64,000 bases of DNA from Aeromicrobium sp. Root344. Its GTDB lineage: Bacteria; Actinomycetota; Actinomycetes; Propionibacteriales; Nocardioidaceae. The stretch lies in contig NZ_LMDH01000001.1 in the NCBI RefSeq assembly GCF_001425755.1, positions 236,708 to 300,707 of the forward strand. The letters run 5' to 3'. This document shows positions 44,563 through 52,062 of this stretch, one piece after another. Under the pieces are notes generated by a model. That model had not been told where the DNA came from. It ran no database searches and saw nothing but the letters and a program-made list of their open reading frames with translations. Position 1 is the first letter of the stretch; each line of letters opens with the position of its first letter. The translations under genes were made by a program, and so were the position numbers.

Positions 44563-45549
44563 ATGAGGGAGCAGGACGAGCACGCGCAGTTCGAGCGGCC
44601 GCGCCGGCACACCAAGCCGCGCACCAAGATCCGCCCCAACTACGACGACGCCGACACCGCCCGGGTCGTGACGATTGACCGCGGCCGCTACACCGTCACG
44701 CTCGACGACGACGGTCGCACGGTGACCGCGATGAAGTCCCGCAACCTCGGCCGCAAGGGCGTCGTCGTCGGCGACCAGGTCCGCGTCGTGGGTGACGTCA
44801 GCGGCGCAGACGGCTCGCTCGCCCGCATCGTGGAGGTCACGCCTCGCCGCACGGTCCTGCGCCGAACCGCGGACGACGACGACCCGATCGAGCGCATCAT
44901 CGTCGCCAACGCCGACCAGCTCGTGATCGTCGCCGCCCTCGCCGACCCTCCGCCCAGAGCGGGCCTGATCGACCGCTGCCTCGTCGCGGCGTTCGACGCG
45001 GGCATGGAACCGCTCGTGTGCCTCACCAAGTCCGACCTGGGCTCCCCCGACGAGATCGTCGCGATGTTCGAGCCGCTGGGCGTACGTGTCGTGGTCACCC
45101 GTCGCGACGGCGACCTCGACGGCATCCGCGAGGCGCTGCGCGACCGGGTCAGCGTGCTCGTCGGGCACAGCGGGGTCGGCAAGTCGACGCTCGTCAACGC
45201 GCTGGTGCCGCATGCCAACCGCTCGGTCAGCTATGTCAACGCGGTGACCGGGCGCGGCCGCCACACCTCGACCTCGGCGATCAGCCTCGAGCTGCCGTTC
45301 GGCGGCTGGATCATCGACACCCCCGGCATCCGCTCCTTCGGCCTCGCCCATGTCGAGGTCGACGACCTCATCAAGGCGTTCCCCGACCTCCAGGACGTCA
45401 CACGCGACTGTCCCCGGGGCTGCCTGCACTCGGCGACCGAGCCCGAGTGCGCGCTCGACCTCGCGGTGGGCGACGGCACGTTGGCACCCGAGCGCGTCGA
45501 GTCATTCCGCCGCATCCTCGCGAGCATGAACCAGAAGGACGACTACTGA
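44563..45549 (+). CDS. rsgA: Ribosome small-subunit GTPase RsgA
   Basis: Late 30S maturation GTPase. The 328-aa product has an OB-fold N-terminus, a circularly permuted GTPase (G4 TKSD before G1 GHSGVGKST, then G3 DTPG) and a zinc knuckle (CPRGCLHSATEPEC). It starts 10 bases after aroA, an arrangement common in actinobacteria. Confidence 0.96.
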   Translation: MREQDEHAQFERPRRHTKPRTKIRPNYDDADTARVVTIDRGRYTVTLDDDGRTVTAMKSRNLGRKGVVVGDQVRVVGDVSGADGSLARIVEVTPRRTVLRRTADDDDPIERIIVANADQLVIVAALADPPPRAGLIDRCLVAAFDAGMEPLVCLTKSDLGSPDEIVAMFEPLGVRVVVTRRDGDLDGIREALRDRVSVLVGHSGVGKSTLVNALVPHANRSVSYVNAVTGRGRHTSTSAISLELPFGGWIIDTPGIRSFGLAHVEVDDLIKAFPDLQDVTRDCPRGCLHSATEPECALDLAVGDGTLAPERVESFRRILASMNQKDDY

Positions 45550-45585
45550 GCGAGTGCCGCAGGGGGTTTTGCGGTGTGAAAGCCG

Positions 45586-45591
45586 TACTCT
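45586..45591 (+). promoter_or_regulatory. hisN: -10 element of hisN, leaderless type
   Basis: TACTCT, seven bases, ATG. Confidence 0.55.
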
Positions 45592-45598
45592 GAGGGCC

Positions 45599-46510
45599 AT
45601 GGCTCACTCGTACAACGACGATCTGCGCCTCGCTCACGTGCTCGCCGACAACGCCGACAACCTCTCGATGGACCGCTTCGGCGCGATCGATCTGCAGGTC
45701 GACACCAAGCCGGACATGACGTACGTGACCGAGTCCGACGAGGCCGTCGAAGCCGCGATCCGGCGCACCTTGAAATCCGCCCGCACCCGCGACATCGTCC
45801 TCGGCGAGGAGAACGGCGAGGTCGAGGGCACGTCCGGACCCGGTGGCCGCCGCTGGATCATCGACCCGATCGACGGCACCTCCAACTTCGTTCGCGGCGT
45901 GCCGGTCTGGGCGACGCTGATCGCGCTCGAGGAGGAGGGCGAGATCGTCGCCGGCTGCGTCTCGGCGCCCGCCCTCGGCCGGCGTTGGTGGGCCAGCAAG
46001 GGCACCGGCGCCTACACCGGCAAGTCGCTCATGGCCTCGCGAGAGATCCGGGTGTCACAGGTCTCCGACCTCGACAGCGCGTCGCTCTCGTACGCCTCGC
46101 TGGGCGGCTGGGACGCGATCGGCAAGGGCGACGCGTTCGCGGCCCTGCTCCGGCGCTGCTGGCGCACCAGGGCGTACGGCGACTTCTGGTCCTACATGCT
46201 GCTCGCCGAGGGTGCGGTCGACATCGCCGCCGAGCCGGAGCTCAAGGTGTGGGACATGGCCGCTCTCGACATCGTCGTCCGTGAGGCCGGTGGCACGTTC
46301 ACGAGCCTCGCGGGCCAGCGCGGACCGTGGGGCGACAACGCGCTGGCGACCAACGGCCGGCTCCACGACGCCGCCATGGCCTACCTCGGGCACTTCCCTG
46401 ACCAGGGGCCGCCCGACGAGTCGTGGACCGACGAGCCCGAGCCGGAGCCGGAGCCCGACAACGTACGCAGCTTCGACTTCACGCGCGAGCACGTCGAGGA
46501 CGCGCCCTGA
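45599..46510 (+). CDS. hisN: Histidinol-phosphatase (inositol-monophosphatase family)
   Basis: Dephosphorylates histidinol phosphate in histidine synthesis. The 303-aa product carries the metal-binding motifs LGEENGE, WIIDPIDGTSNFVRG and the C-terminal WDMAALDIVVREAGG. The C-terminus has an added acidic EPEPEPEPD tail. The aroA-rsgA-hisN order supports the hisN name over other IMPase paralogues. Confidence 0.92.
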   Translation: MAHSYNDDLRLAHVLADNADNLSMDRFGAIDLQVDTKPDMTYVTESDEAVEAAIRRTLKSARTRDIVLGEENGEVEGTSGPGGRRWIIDPIDGTSNFVRGVPVWATLIALEEEGEIVAGCVSAPALGRRWWASKGTGAYTGKSLMASREIRVSQVSDLDSASLSYASLGGWDAIGKGDAFAALLRRCWRTRAYGDFWSYMLLAEGAVDIAAEPELKVWDMAALDIVVREAGGTFTSLAGQRGPWGDNALATNGRLHDAAMAYLGHFPDQGPPDESWTDEPEPEPEPDNVRSFDFTREHVEDAP

Positions 46511-46586
46511 CGGTGGCGACAGAATCTCGCCCTCAGGAGCGAACCGGGGCTACGCTGCGAGGAACGACCTGAGGAGTGTGTCCCGT

Positions 46587-47018
46587 ATGCGCGTGAGCGA
46601 TGTCCTGGCTTCCAAGGGAAGCGATGCTGTCTACACCATCACCCCCGACTCCACGGTCCAGCAGCTGCTGGACGTGCTCGCCGAGCTCAATGTCGGCGCG
46701 CTGATCGTGAGTGACGACGGCAAGGCCATGCTCGGGATCGTGTCCGAGCGTGACATCGTGCGCAAGCTCCGTACGGTCGAGAACCCGCGCAACATGCCGG
46801 TCTCCGAGATCATGACGACCGACGTCCAGCTGTGCGGGCCCGACGACTCGTTCGGCGACCTGATGTCGGTCATGACCGAGCACCGCGTCCGCCACATCCC
46901 GGTCATCGCCGACGACGTGATCGTCGGCGTCGTCAGCATCGGCGACGCGGTCAAGTACCGCATGGAGCAGCTGGAGTTCGAGCGCGACCAGCTCAACAAC
47001 TACGTCGCCGGCGGCTGA
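46587..47018 (+). CDS. CBS-pair protein
   Basis: The 143-aa product consists of two CBS motifs (VGALIVSDDGKAMLGIVSERDIVRKL and VRHIPVIADDVIVGVVSIGDAVKYR), which form one adenosyl-nucleotide-binding Bateman module. No enzyme domain is fused. GAGGAG precedes the ATG; a terminator follows. Confidence 0.9.
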   Translation: MRVSDVLASKGSDAVYTITPDSTVQQLLDVLAELNVGALIVSDDGKAMLGIVSERDIVRKLRTVENPRNMPVSEIMTTDVQLCGPDDSFGDLMSVMTEHRVRHIPVIADDVIVGVVSIGDAVKYRMEQLEFERDQLNNYVAGG

Positions 47019-47033
47019 TCCTCGCCGCAGCGC

Positions 47034-47062
47034 ATGCCCGGTCTCCCTCGGAGGCCGGGCAT
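47034..47062 (+). terminator. Intrinsic terminator after the CBS gene
   Basis: Stem ATGCCCGG / CCGGGCAT, extended internally by TCC/GGA, followed by TTT. Confidence 0.85.
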
Positions 47063-47104
47063 TTTCGCGTTCGCGGGGACCCGTGCTTGCATTCGATCCG
47101 TTAG

Positions 47105-47125
47105 CGATATATCGTTTAGATATCG
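47105..47125. promoter_or_regulatory. Probable PadR operator
   Basis: CGATATATCG is a perfect palindrome followed by TTTAGATATCG, an AT-rich island just upstream of the padR gene. PadR-like regulators commonly bind ATAT-rich dyads in their own promoters. Confidence 0.5.
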
Positions 47126-47173
47126 ACAACCGATCGGTGGTCGATCGAAAGCAAGAGAAAGTGGGACACCCCC

Positions 47174-47788
47174 ATGCGAAGCAATGACTTCTCAGAACAG
47201 CGCCGCCCGGCAGATCGCCGCCGCGGCAGGAACCACCCCGAGCGCGACTTCGGTCGTGACTTCGGACCCGGCTTCGGCCGTGAGTTCGGCTTCGGCCCCG
47301 GCTTCGGCGGCCCCGGCCGTCCTCGTGGCCGCCGACGTGGCGGACGGGGCGGCGACGTCCGCGCCGCTGCCCTTCTGCTCCTCAGCGAGCAGCCGCAGCA
47401 CGGCTACCAGCTGATCCAGGAGATCGGCGAACGGTCGAACGGCAGCTGGACCCCCAGCCCCGGCTCGATCTATCCCGTGCTCCAGCAGCTCGAGGACGAA
47501 GGGCTCATCACGTTCGAACGCGTCGAGGGTCGCAAGACCGCGACGCTGACCGACGAGGGCACCGCGTACGTCGAGGAGAACCGTGAGCAGCTCGGCACGC
47601 CGTGGGAGGACGCCAAGGGCGATCCCGCCCACGACCTGCGCGACTTCGCGCACGGCCTCAAGGGATTCATCAACGCCTGGAAGCAGGTCGCGCAGGCCGG
47701 CACGCCCGAGCAGCGCGAGAAGGCCCAGGCCGTGGTCGACGACGCCCGGAAGGCCATGTACCGCATACTTGCGGACGATGAGTCATAA
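47174..47788 (+). CDS. PadR-family regulator with Arg/Gly/Phe-rich N-terminus
   Basis: The 204-aa product begins with a 60-residue low-complexity segment (RDFGPGFGREFGFGPGFGG then GRPRGRRRGGRGG). The PadR winged helix follows (AALLLLSEQPQHGYQLIQEI, GSIYPVLQQLEDEGLI), then a C-terminal helical dimerisation part. The 3' end overlaps arfB by 11 bases. Confidence 0.88.
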   Translation: MRSNDFSEQRRPADRRRGRNHPERDFGRDFGPGFGREFGFGPGFGGPGRPRGRRRGGRGGDVRAAALLLLSEQPQHGYQLIQEIGERSNGSWTPSPGSIYPVLQQLEDEGLITFERVEGRKTATLTDEGTAYVEENREQLGTPWEDAKGDPAHDLRDFAHGLKGFINAWKQVAQAGTPEQREKAQAVVDDARKAMYRILADDES

Positions 47789-48188
47789 CGGACGCCTGTC
47801 CCTGCCCGAGAGCGAGATGACCTGGCGGTTCTCTCGCTCGTCGGGCGCCGGCGGCCAGCACGTCAACACGACCGACACCCGCGTCGAGCTGATCTGGTCA
47901 CTGACCGACACCACCGCGCTCTCCCCCGCCCAGAAGGAGCTCGCCGCTCAGCGGCTGAGCAACCGGTTGGTCGGCGGGACGATCACGGTGGTGTCGTCGC
48001 AGTACCGCTCGCAGCACCGCAACCGCGAGGCCGCGCGCGTACGCCTGGAGGACCTCGTGTCCCAAGCCGTCGTGCCGCCCAAGCCGCGCCGGGCCACCCG
48101 TCCGAGCCGCGCCTCCAAGGAGCGCCGGCTCGACGCCAAGAAGCGCCGGAGCTCCATCAAGCAGGGCCGTTCGGGATCGTGGGAATAG
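47778..48188 (+). CDS. arfB: Alternative ribosome-rescue hydrolase ArfB
   Basis: Releases peptides from ribosomes stalled at mRNA ends. The 136-aa product has the GGQ motif in SSGAGGQHVNTTDTRVEL and a basic C-terminal tail (SKERRLDAKKRRSSIKQG) that enters the mRNA channel. Overlap with padR implies coupling. Confidence 0.94.
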   Translation: MSHNGRLSLPESEMTWRFSRSSGAGGQHVNTTDTRVELIWSLTDTTALSPAQKELAAQRLSNRLVGGTITVVSSQYRSQHRNREAARVRLEDLVSQAVVPPKPRRATRPSRASKERRLDAKKRRSSIKQGRSGSWE

Positions 48189-48196
48189 CCGCTACC

Positions 48197-48211
48197 TGAC
48201 AATCGTTGTCA
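48197..48211. promoter_or_regulatory. Zur box
   Basis: The dyad TGACAATCGTTGTCA, centred about 44 bases before the L36 ATG, fits the actinobacterial Zur pattern (TGAnAATnATTnTCA). Confidence 0.75.
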
Positions 48212-48247
48212 TGTGTGCGTGATGCTCACGCCACGAAAGGATCAGAC

Positions 48248-48370
48248 ATGAAGGTCCGCAACTCGCTCAGGTCCCTCAAGGACCAGTCCGGCTCGCAGGT
48301 CGTCCGCCGCCGCGGCCGCACGTTCGTCATCAACAAGAACAACCCGCGCCTCAAGGCCCGCCAGGGCTAG
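48248..48370 (+). CDS. rpmJ: 50S ribosomal protein bL36, zinc-free type B
   Basis: The 40-aa product starts [15 protein letters not shown] and ends RLKARQG. It has none of the Cys/His zinc ligands of the C+ form, so it replaces that form when zinc is scarce. The Zur box upstream supports zinc repression. Strong terminator 12 bases after the stop. Confidence 0.94.
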   Translation: MKVRNSLRSLKDQSGSQVVRRRGRTFVINKNNPRLKARQG

Positions 48371-48381
48371 GCACCAACCGG

Positions 48382-48407
48382 ACGGCGCCCTCCTCGGAGG
48401 GCGCCGT
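48382..48407 (+). terminator. Intrinsic terminator after bL36
   Basis: Stem ACGGCGCCCTC / GAGGGCGCCGT with loop CTCG, then TTCTG. Confidence 0.85.
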
Positions 48408-48436
48408 TTCTGCATGTGCAGACTGCCCGTGAGGCC

Positions 48437-48442
48437 TACGCT
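48437..48442 (+). promoter_or_regulatory. -10 element, leaderless type
   Basis: TACGCT, seven bases, ATG of the membrane protein gene. Confidence 0.45.
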
Positions 48443-48449
48443 GACCGGC

Positions 48450-48869
48450 ATGACTGCTCGCGGCATCCGGATCATGCTCGTCGTCGCGATCGTGATCGAC
48501 GTGGCGTACTGGACGATCTGGTTCACCCACCGCTCGTGGATCGCGAGCGACACCTCCCAGGCATACGTCGAGTTCGAGAACGCTTTCCCGTTGGCGGACG
48601 CGTGGCTCGGGCTGACGTGCGTCCTCGCGCTCGTGGCGCTGGGCCGCCGGTCCCCCACCGCTCTCCTCTGGCTCATCGCCGCCGGCTCTGCGGGCATGTA
48701 CCTGTTCGGCATGGATGTGCTCTACGACCTCGAGAACGGCATCTACTCCGAGGGCGCCGGCGGCGTCGTCGAAGCCGCCATCAACCTCATCACGCTGGCG
48801 TTCTCGGTCATTGCCCTGCGCTGGGCGTGGACCCGCCGCGCCCCCTTGCTCGCCGGGGCGGACGTCTGA
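48450..48869 (+). CDS. Four-helix membrane protein of unknown function
   Basis: The 139-aa product has four hydrophobic segments (IMLVVAIVIDVAYWTIWF, LGLTCVLALVALG, ALLWLIAAGSAGMYLF, AAINLITLAFSVIALRW) and no recognised family. Confidence 0.7.
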   Translation: MTARGIRIMLVVAIVIDVAYWTIWFTHRSWIASDTSQAYVEFENAFPLADAWLGLTCVLALVALGRRSPTALLWLIAAGSAGMYLFGMDVLYDLENGIYSEGAGGVVEAAINLITLAFSVIALRWAWTRRAPLLAGADV

Positions 48870-48871
48870 GC

Positions 48872-49198
48872 TCAGCCCGCAATGACGACGCGGGAGATCA
48901 GGTCACCGTCCAAGGAGAACGTCATCGACCCGCCACCGTTGTAGCCATCGCCGGTGACCTGGATCGACACGACGTACGCCCCGTCGCGCTGCTCGAACCC
49001 GAGCACCTCGAGGTGGCTCGAGACGCCCATGTTGTCGGTCTCGTTCCACCCGGCGATCGCGTCCTTGCCGGCATAGACGTGGCCCCAGTCGTCGAGCGCG
49101 GCGTCATCCGCGAACGCGGCAAGGAACCGCGCACGGTCGTCGGCGTTGGTCGCCTCGAAGAAGTCGGCGATCGCCGACGGCAGGCCTTCAGTGGTCAT
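48872..49198 (-). CDS. SnoaL/NTF2-like protein
   Basis: The 108-aa cone-fold protein (IADFFEATNADDRARFLAAFADDAALDDWG) has no catalytic assignment. It converges on the membrane protein, two bases apart. Confidence 0.82.
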   Translation of the reverse strand: MTTEGLPSAIADFFEATNADDRARFLAAFADDAALDDWGHVYAGKDAIAGWNETDNMGVSSHLEVLGFEQRDGAYVVSIQVTGDGYNGGGSMTFSLDGDLISRVVIAG

Positions 49199-49292
49199 GG
49201 GTGCTCCGTTCGTACGTCAGCAGGTTCATCGTGCCAGCGATTGACCAGACCTGTCGCGGGTACGCCCTGACCACGCGTCCCGAGGAGGAAGC

Positions 49293-49487
49293 ATGAGCGT
49301 TGCCCCACCCGAACCCGCCCAGGAGCCGACCGGACCCGGCGAGGACGAGCCCGACAAGCCGTCGCAGCCCGATCTGCCGGACCCGGCGTTCCCCGAGGTG
49401 CTGCCCGGTGGCGATCCGGGACCCGGCGGCGTACCGGATGACGCACCCGACACCGCGCCGGAGACGAAGCCCAGTCCCACCGACTAG
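49293..49487 (+). CDS. Small Pro/Asp-rich disordered protein
   Basis: The 64-aa acidic product is nearly all Pro, Asp, Glu and Gly. A strong AGGAGGA site five to six bases before the ATG supports expression. Its 3' end overlaps the UBP-finger gene by four bases in the opposite direction. No family recognised. Confidence 0.6.
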   Translation: MSVAPPEPAQEPTGPGEDEPDKPSQPDLPDPAFPEVLPGGDPGPGGVPDDAPDTAPETKPSPTD

Positions 49488-49822
49488 TTGAGCTGCGAGC
49501 GCCAGTCGACCGGGACGGCACCAGCCGGTCCCGGCACCGGCTGGTCGACCGGGTGGTGATGCGGCGGCGCGAGCTCCGGGCCGTCGAGCGCCTCGTCGGT
49601 CCGGAAGTCCCAGAACCAGTCCTCGCCCGGCTCGTACGACTGGATGACAGGGTGCCCGGTCTCCTGGAAGTGCTTCGTGCCGTGCTGCATCGGCGAGGTG
49701 TCGCAGCAGCCGATGTGGCCGCACGCGGCACAACGGCGCAAGTGCACCCACCATCCGCCAGCTACGAGGCAGTCGGCACACCCGTCGCCCGAAGGCGGCT
49801 GCGAGACGTTCACGGCTTCCAT
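49484..49822 (-). CDS. UBP-type zinc finger protein
   Basis: The 112-aa product carries CADC...WWVHLRRCAACGHIGCCDTSPMQHGTKHFQETGHP, the zinc-finger UBP pattern that in eukaryotes binds the ubiquitin C-terminus. Stand-alone bacterial versions are known but have no established role. The tail is Pro/His-rich. Leaderless: TAGGCT six bases before the ATG. Confidence 0.88.
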   Translation of the reverse strand: MEAVNVSQPPSGDGCADCLVAGGWWVHLRRCAACGHIGCCDTSPMQHGTKHFQETGHPVIQSYEPGEDWFWDFRTDEALDGPELAPPHHHPVDQPVPGPAGAVPVDWRSQLN

Positions 49823-49828
49823 GTCCCC

Positions 49829-49834
49829 AGCCTA
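49829..49834 (-). promoter_or_regulatory. -10 element of the UBP-finger gene, leaderless type
   Basis: TAGGCT, six bases, ATG. Confidence 0.55.
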
Positions 49835-49841
49835 TGACGAC

Positions 49842-50783
49842 TCAGTCGACGTGGAACTCGGCCCACAGCGGAAAGTGGTCTGAGATGCGCCACGACAGCG
49901 CGTTCTTGGTCGACCCGGCGAACACGTGCGGGACGAAGTCGACCGAGCCGGCACTGGCATAGCTCAATCCGGTGAGGACGTCGGCGAGCACGGGGCTGTC
50001 GGTGTCCCAGAACCAGGCGATCTGGTCGTAGAAGTGCCTGGACTTGTCGTCGTCGAAGATCGTCCGCGGCACCGCGCTGAGGTCGCCGGGCGTGAACAGA
50101 CCCGTCGAGATGAACGCCTGGTAGAGCGGGTCGTCGAGCCGGTCGATGTTGAAGTCGCCGAGCACGAAGAGGTTCTGGTTCCAGTCGTCCGTACGATCGG
50201 CCCACGCCCGCATCCACTGCGCGAATGCCGACAGCTCGGGCACACGGGCCGCGGCGTTCCTGCCCCAGATGATGTGCACCGTCGTGAGGATGAACTCGAC
50301 GCCCCGGGTCGTGAAGCTCGCGGCGTACGGCGATCGGGCGAATTGCGTCGCCGGCTTGTCGACCGCGTCGGGCAGCACGATCTCACCGACCAGGCCCGAG
50401 GGCTGTACGCGTTCGGAGTCGTAGAGGAACGTCAGCCGCTCGCCGTTGCCGGCGTCGCCCTCCGTCACGTCCGACGTGATGAATCGCCACGACGGTCCCA
50501 GCCGCTCCATCAGGAACCGCAGCGCCGTCGTGTCGCGCCGCACCTCCTGCACCGCGAAGACGTCGAAGTGCGACACGATCTCGGCGATCAGCGCGACGGA
50601 CCGCCAGTCGCGCTTGGGCGAGTCCTTGGGGCCGGCGTTCCACTTCTCCGTCAGGTCGCCGAGCGCTCGGAGGTTCCAGCTGCCGATGAGCAGGTTGGCA
50701 CCGGTCCTGGCCGGCACGGTCGCGCGTACGGCCTTGCGCAGGCCGGCGATCTCCTTGGTGATGGCGGCAGGCACCGGGCTCAT
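49842..50783 (-). CDS. Endonuclease/exonuclease/phosphatase family protein
   Basis: The 313-aa EEP-fold hydrolase has SWNLRAL, the Glu of VFAVQEVRRD, LGDFNIDRLDD and the final SDHFPLWAEF (Asp-His). No signal peptide is seen. The family includes DNases and phosphodiesterases; substrate unassigned. Confidence 0.87.
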   Translation of the reverse strand: MSPVPAAITKEIAGLRKAVRATVPARTGANLLIGSWNLRALGDLTEKWNAGPKDSPKRDWRSVALIAEIVSHFDVFAVQEVRRDTTALRFLMERLGPSWRFITSDVTEGDAGNGERLTFLYDSERVQPSGLVGEIVLPDAVDKPATQFARSPYAASFTTRGVEFILTTVHIIWGRNAAARVPELSAFAQWMRAWADRTDDWNQNLFVLGDFNIDRLDDPLYQAFISTGLFTPGDLSAVPRTIFDDDKSRHFYDQIAWFWDTDSPVLADVLTGLSYASAGSVDFVPHVFAGSTKNALSWRISDHFPLWAEFHVD

Positions 50784-50823
50784 GACTCATGACAGCACAC
50801 GCGACGAGCGGTCGTGGGGCGTT

Positions 50824-50829
50824 TAGGGT
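50824..50829 (+). promoter_or_regulatory. -10 element, leaderless type
   Basis: TAGGGT, six bases, ATG of the reductase gene. Confidence 0.5.
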
Positions 50830-50835
50830 TCAGGC

Positions 50836-51525
50836 ATGACCCTCGACGCCGACGAGCTCGAACGCCTCTACGCCTATCCACCCGTCGACCGGCCGTGGAT
50901 CCGTACGAATTTCGTGACGACGCTCGACGGCGCCGCGACGGGCCAGGACGGCACGTCAGGCACGCTCGGCGGGGAGGCCGACACGCGGGTGTTCGCGCTG
51001 CTCCGCTCGCTCGCGGACGTCATCGTGGTGGGCGCCGGCACGGCGCGCGACGAGGCCTACGCCGACTTCGACGTCGACACCGAGCTGCGTGCACGACTCG
51101 GCCTGTCGCCCGTCCCCACGATGGTGCTGGTGAGCCGGAGCCTCGGCATCCCGCCGGCGCTCGTACGTCCTGGCATCGCCGTCGTGACGACGGCCGACGC
51201 AGATCCCGGCGCCGTGGTTGCGCTGCGCGGGACCGTCGAGGTCATCCAGGCCGGGGCCGGCGAGATCGACTGGACCGCGGTCCTCACCGAGTTCGCCTCC
51301 AGGGGCTGGAACCGAGTGCTGTGCGAGGGTGGTCCCAGCCTGCACGGTGAGCTGGTCCAGCTCGACCTCGTCGACGAGCTGTGCCTGACGATCGCGCCGA
51401 TCCTCGCGGCCGGCGACGCACCACGGATCGCGCACGGCCACCACCTCGTGCACCACGCCATGACGCTCGGGCACGCGATCGAGGCCGATGGCGGCCTGCT
51501 GACCCGGTGGGTCCGCCACCCGTAG
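50836..51525 (+). CDS. Pyrimidine-reductase-like protein (RibD C-terminal domain)
   Basis: The 229-aa product has IRTNFVTTLDGAATG, VVGAGTARDEAY and VLCEGGPSLHGELVQLDLVDELCLTIAP. It is the stand-alone RibD_C family found across actinobacteria (for example Rv2671-like proteins, some of which can reduce dihydrofolate). Physiological substrate uncertain. Confidence 0.88.
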   Translation: MTLDADELERLYAYPPVDRPWIRTNFVTTLDGAATGQDGTSGTLGGEADTRVFALLRSLADVIVVGAGTARDEAYADFDVDTELRARLGLSPVPTMVLVSRSLGIPPALVRPGIAVVTTADADPGAVVALRGTVEVIQAGAGEIDWTAVLTEFASRGWNRVLCEGGPSLHGELVQLDLVDELCLTIAPILAAGDAPRIAHGHHLVHHAMTLGHAIEADGGLLTRWVRHP

Positions 51526-51555
51526 GCTGTCCGTCGCACGTACCCAAGGAGTCTG

Positions 51556-52062
51556 ATGAACGAGCTCGACACCGCATCCCTGATCCTCAGGCTCGCCCTC
51601 GGCGTCACCTTGATCGCGCACGGCTGGAACCACGGCTTCGGCCCCGGAGGTCTCAAGGGCACGGCGAGCTGGTTCGAGAGCATCGGCCTGCGGCCGGCCA
51701 CGGTGCACGCCGCCGTCAGCTCCTACCTCGAGCTCGCCGCGGGCGCCGCCCTGCTGGTCGGGTTTCTCGTGCCGTTCGCCGCTGCCGCGGGAGTCGGCAT
51801 CATGACCGTGGCGTTCGTGACGGTGCACCGGCGCAACGGGTTCTTCATCTTCCGCGAGGGCGAGGGCTACGAGTACGTCATGACGATCGCGTTCGCGCTG
51901 ACGGCTCTGGCCGTGCTCGGCGGCGGCCAGGCCTCGCTCGACCACGCGCTGGACCTCGACCTCGACGGCGTCGCGATCGGCCTCGGCGCTGCGGCAGCTG
52001 GCATCCTCGGCGCTGCGGGAATGCTGGTCACGAGCTGGCGCCCGTCCCGTACGCCCGACTGA
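51556..52062 (+). CDS. DoxX-family membrane protein (second copy)
   Basis: The 168-aa product has four to five membrane segments, with LRLALGVTLIAHGWNHGF and YLELAAGAALLVGFLVPFAAAAG typical of DoxX. Ribosome site AAGGAG. It ends one base before the convergent flavoprotein gene, so the two 3' ends abut. Confidence 0.85.
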   Translation: MNELDTASLILRLALGVTLIAHGWNHGFGPGGLKGTASWFESIGLRPATVHAAVSSYLELAAGAALLVGFLVPFAAAAGVGIMTVAFVTVHRRNGFFIFREGEGYEYVMTIAFALTALAVLGGGQASLDHALDLDLDGVAIGLGAAAAGILGAAGMLVTSWRPSRTPD

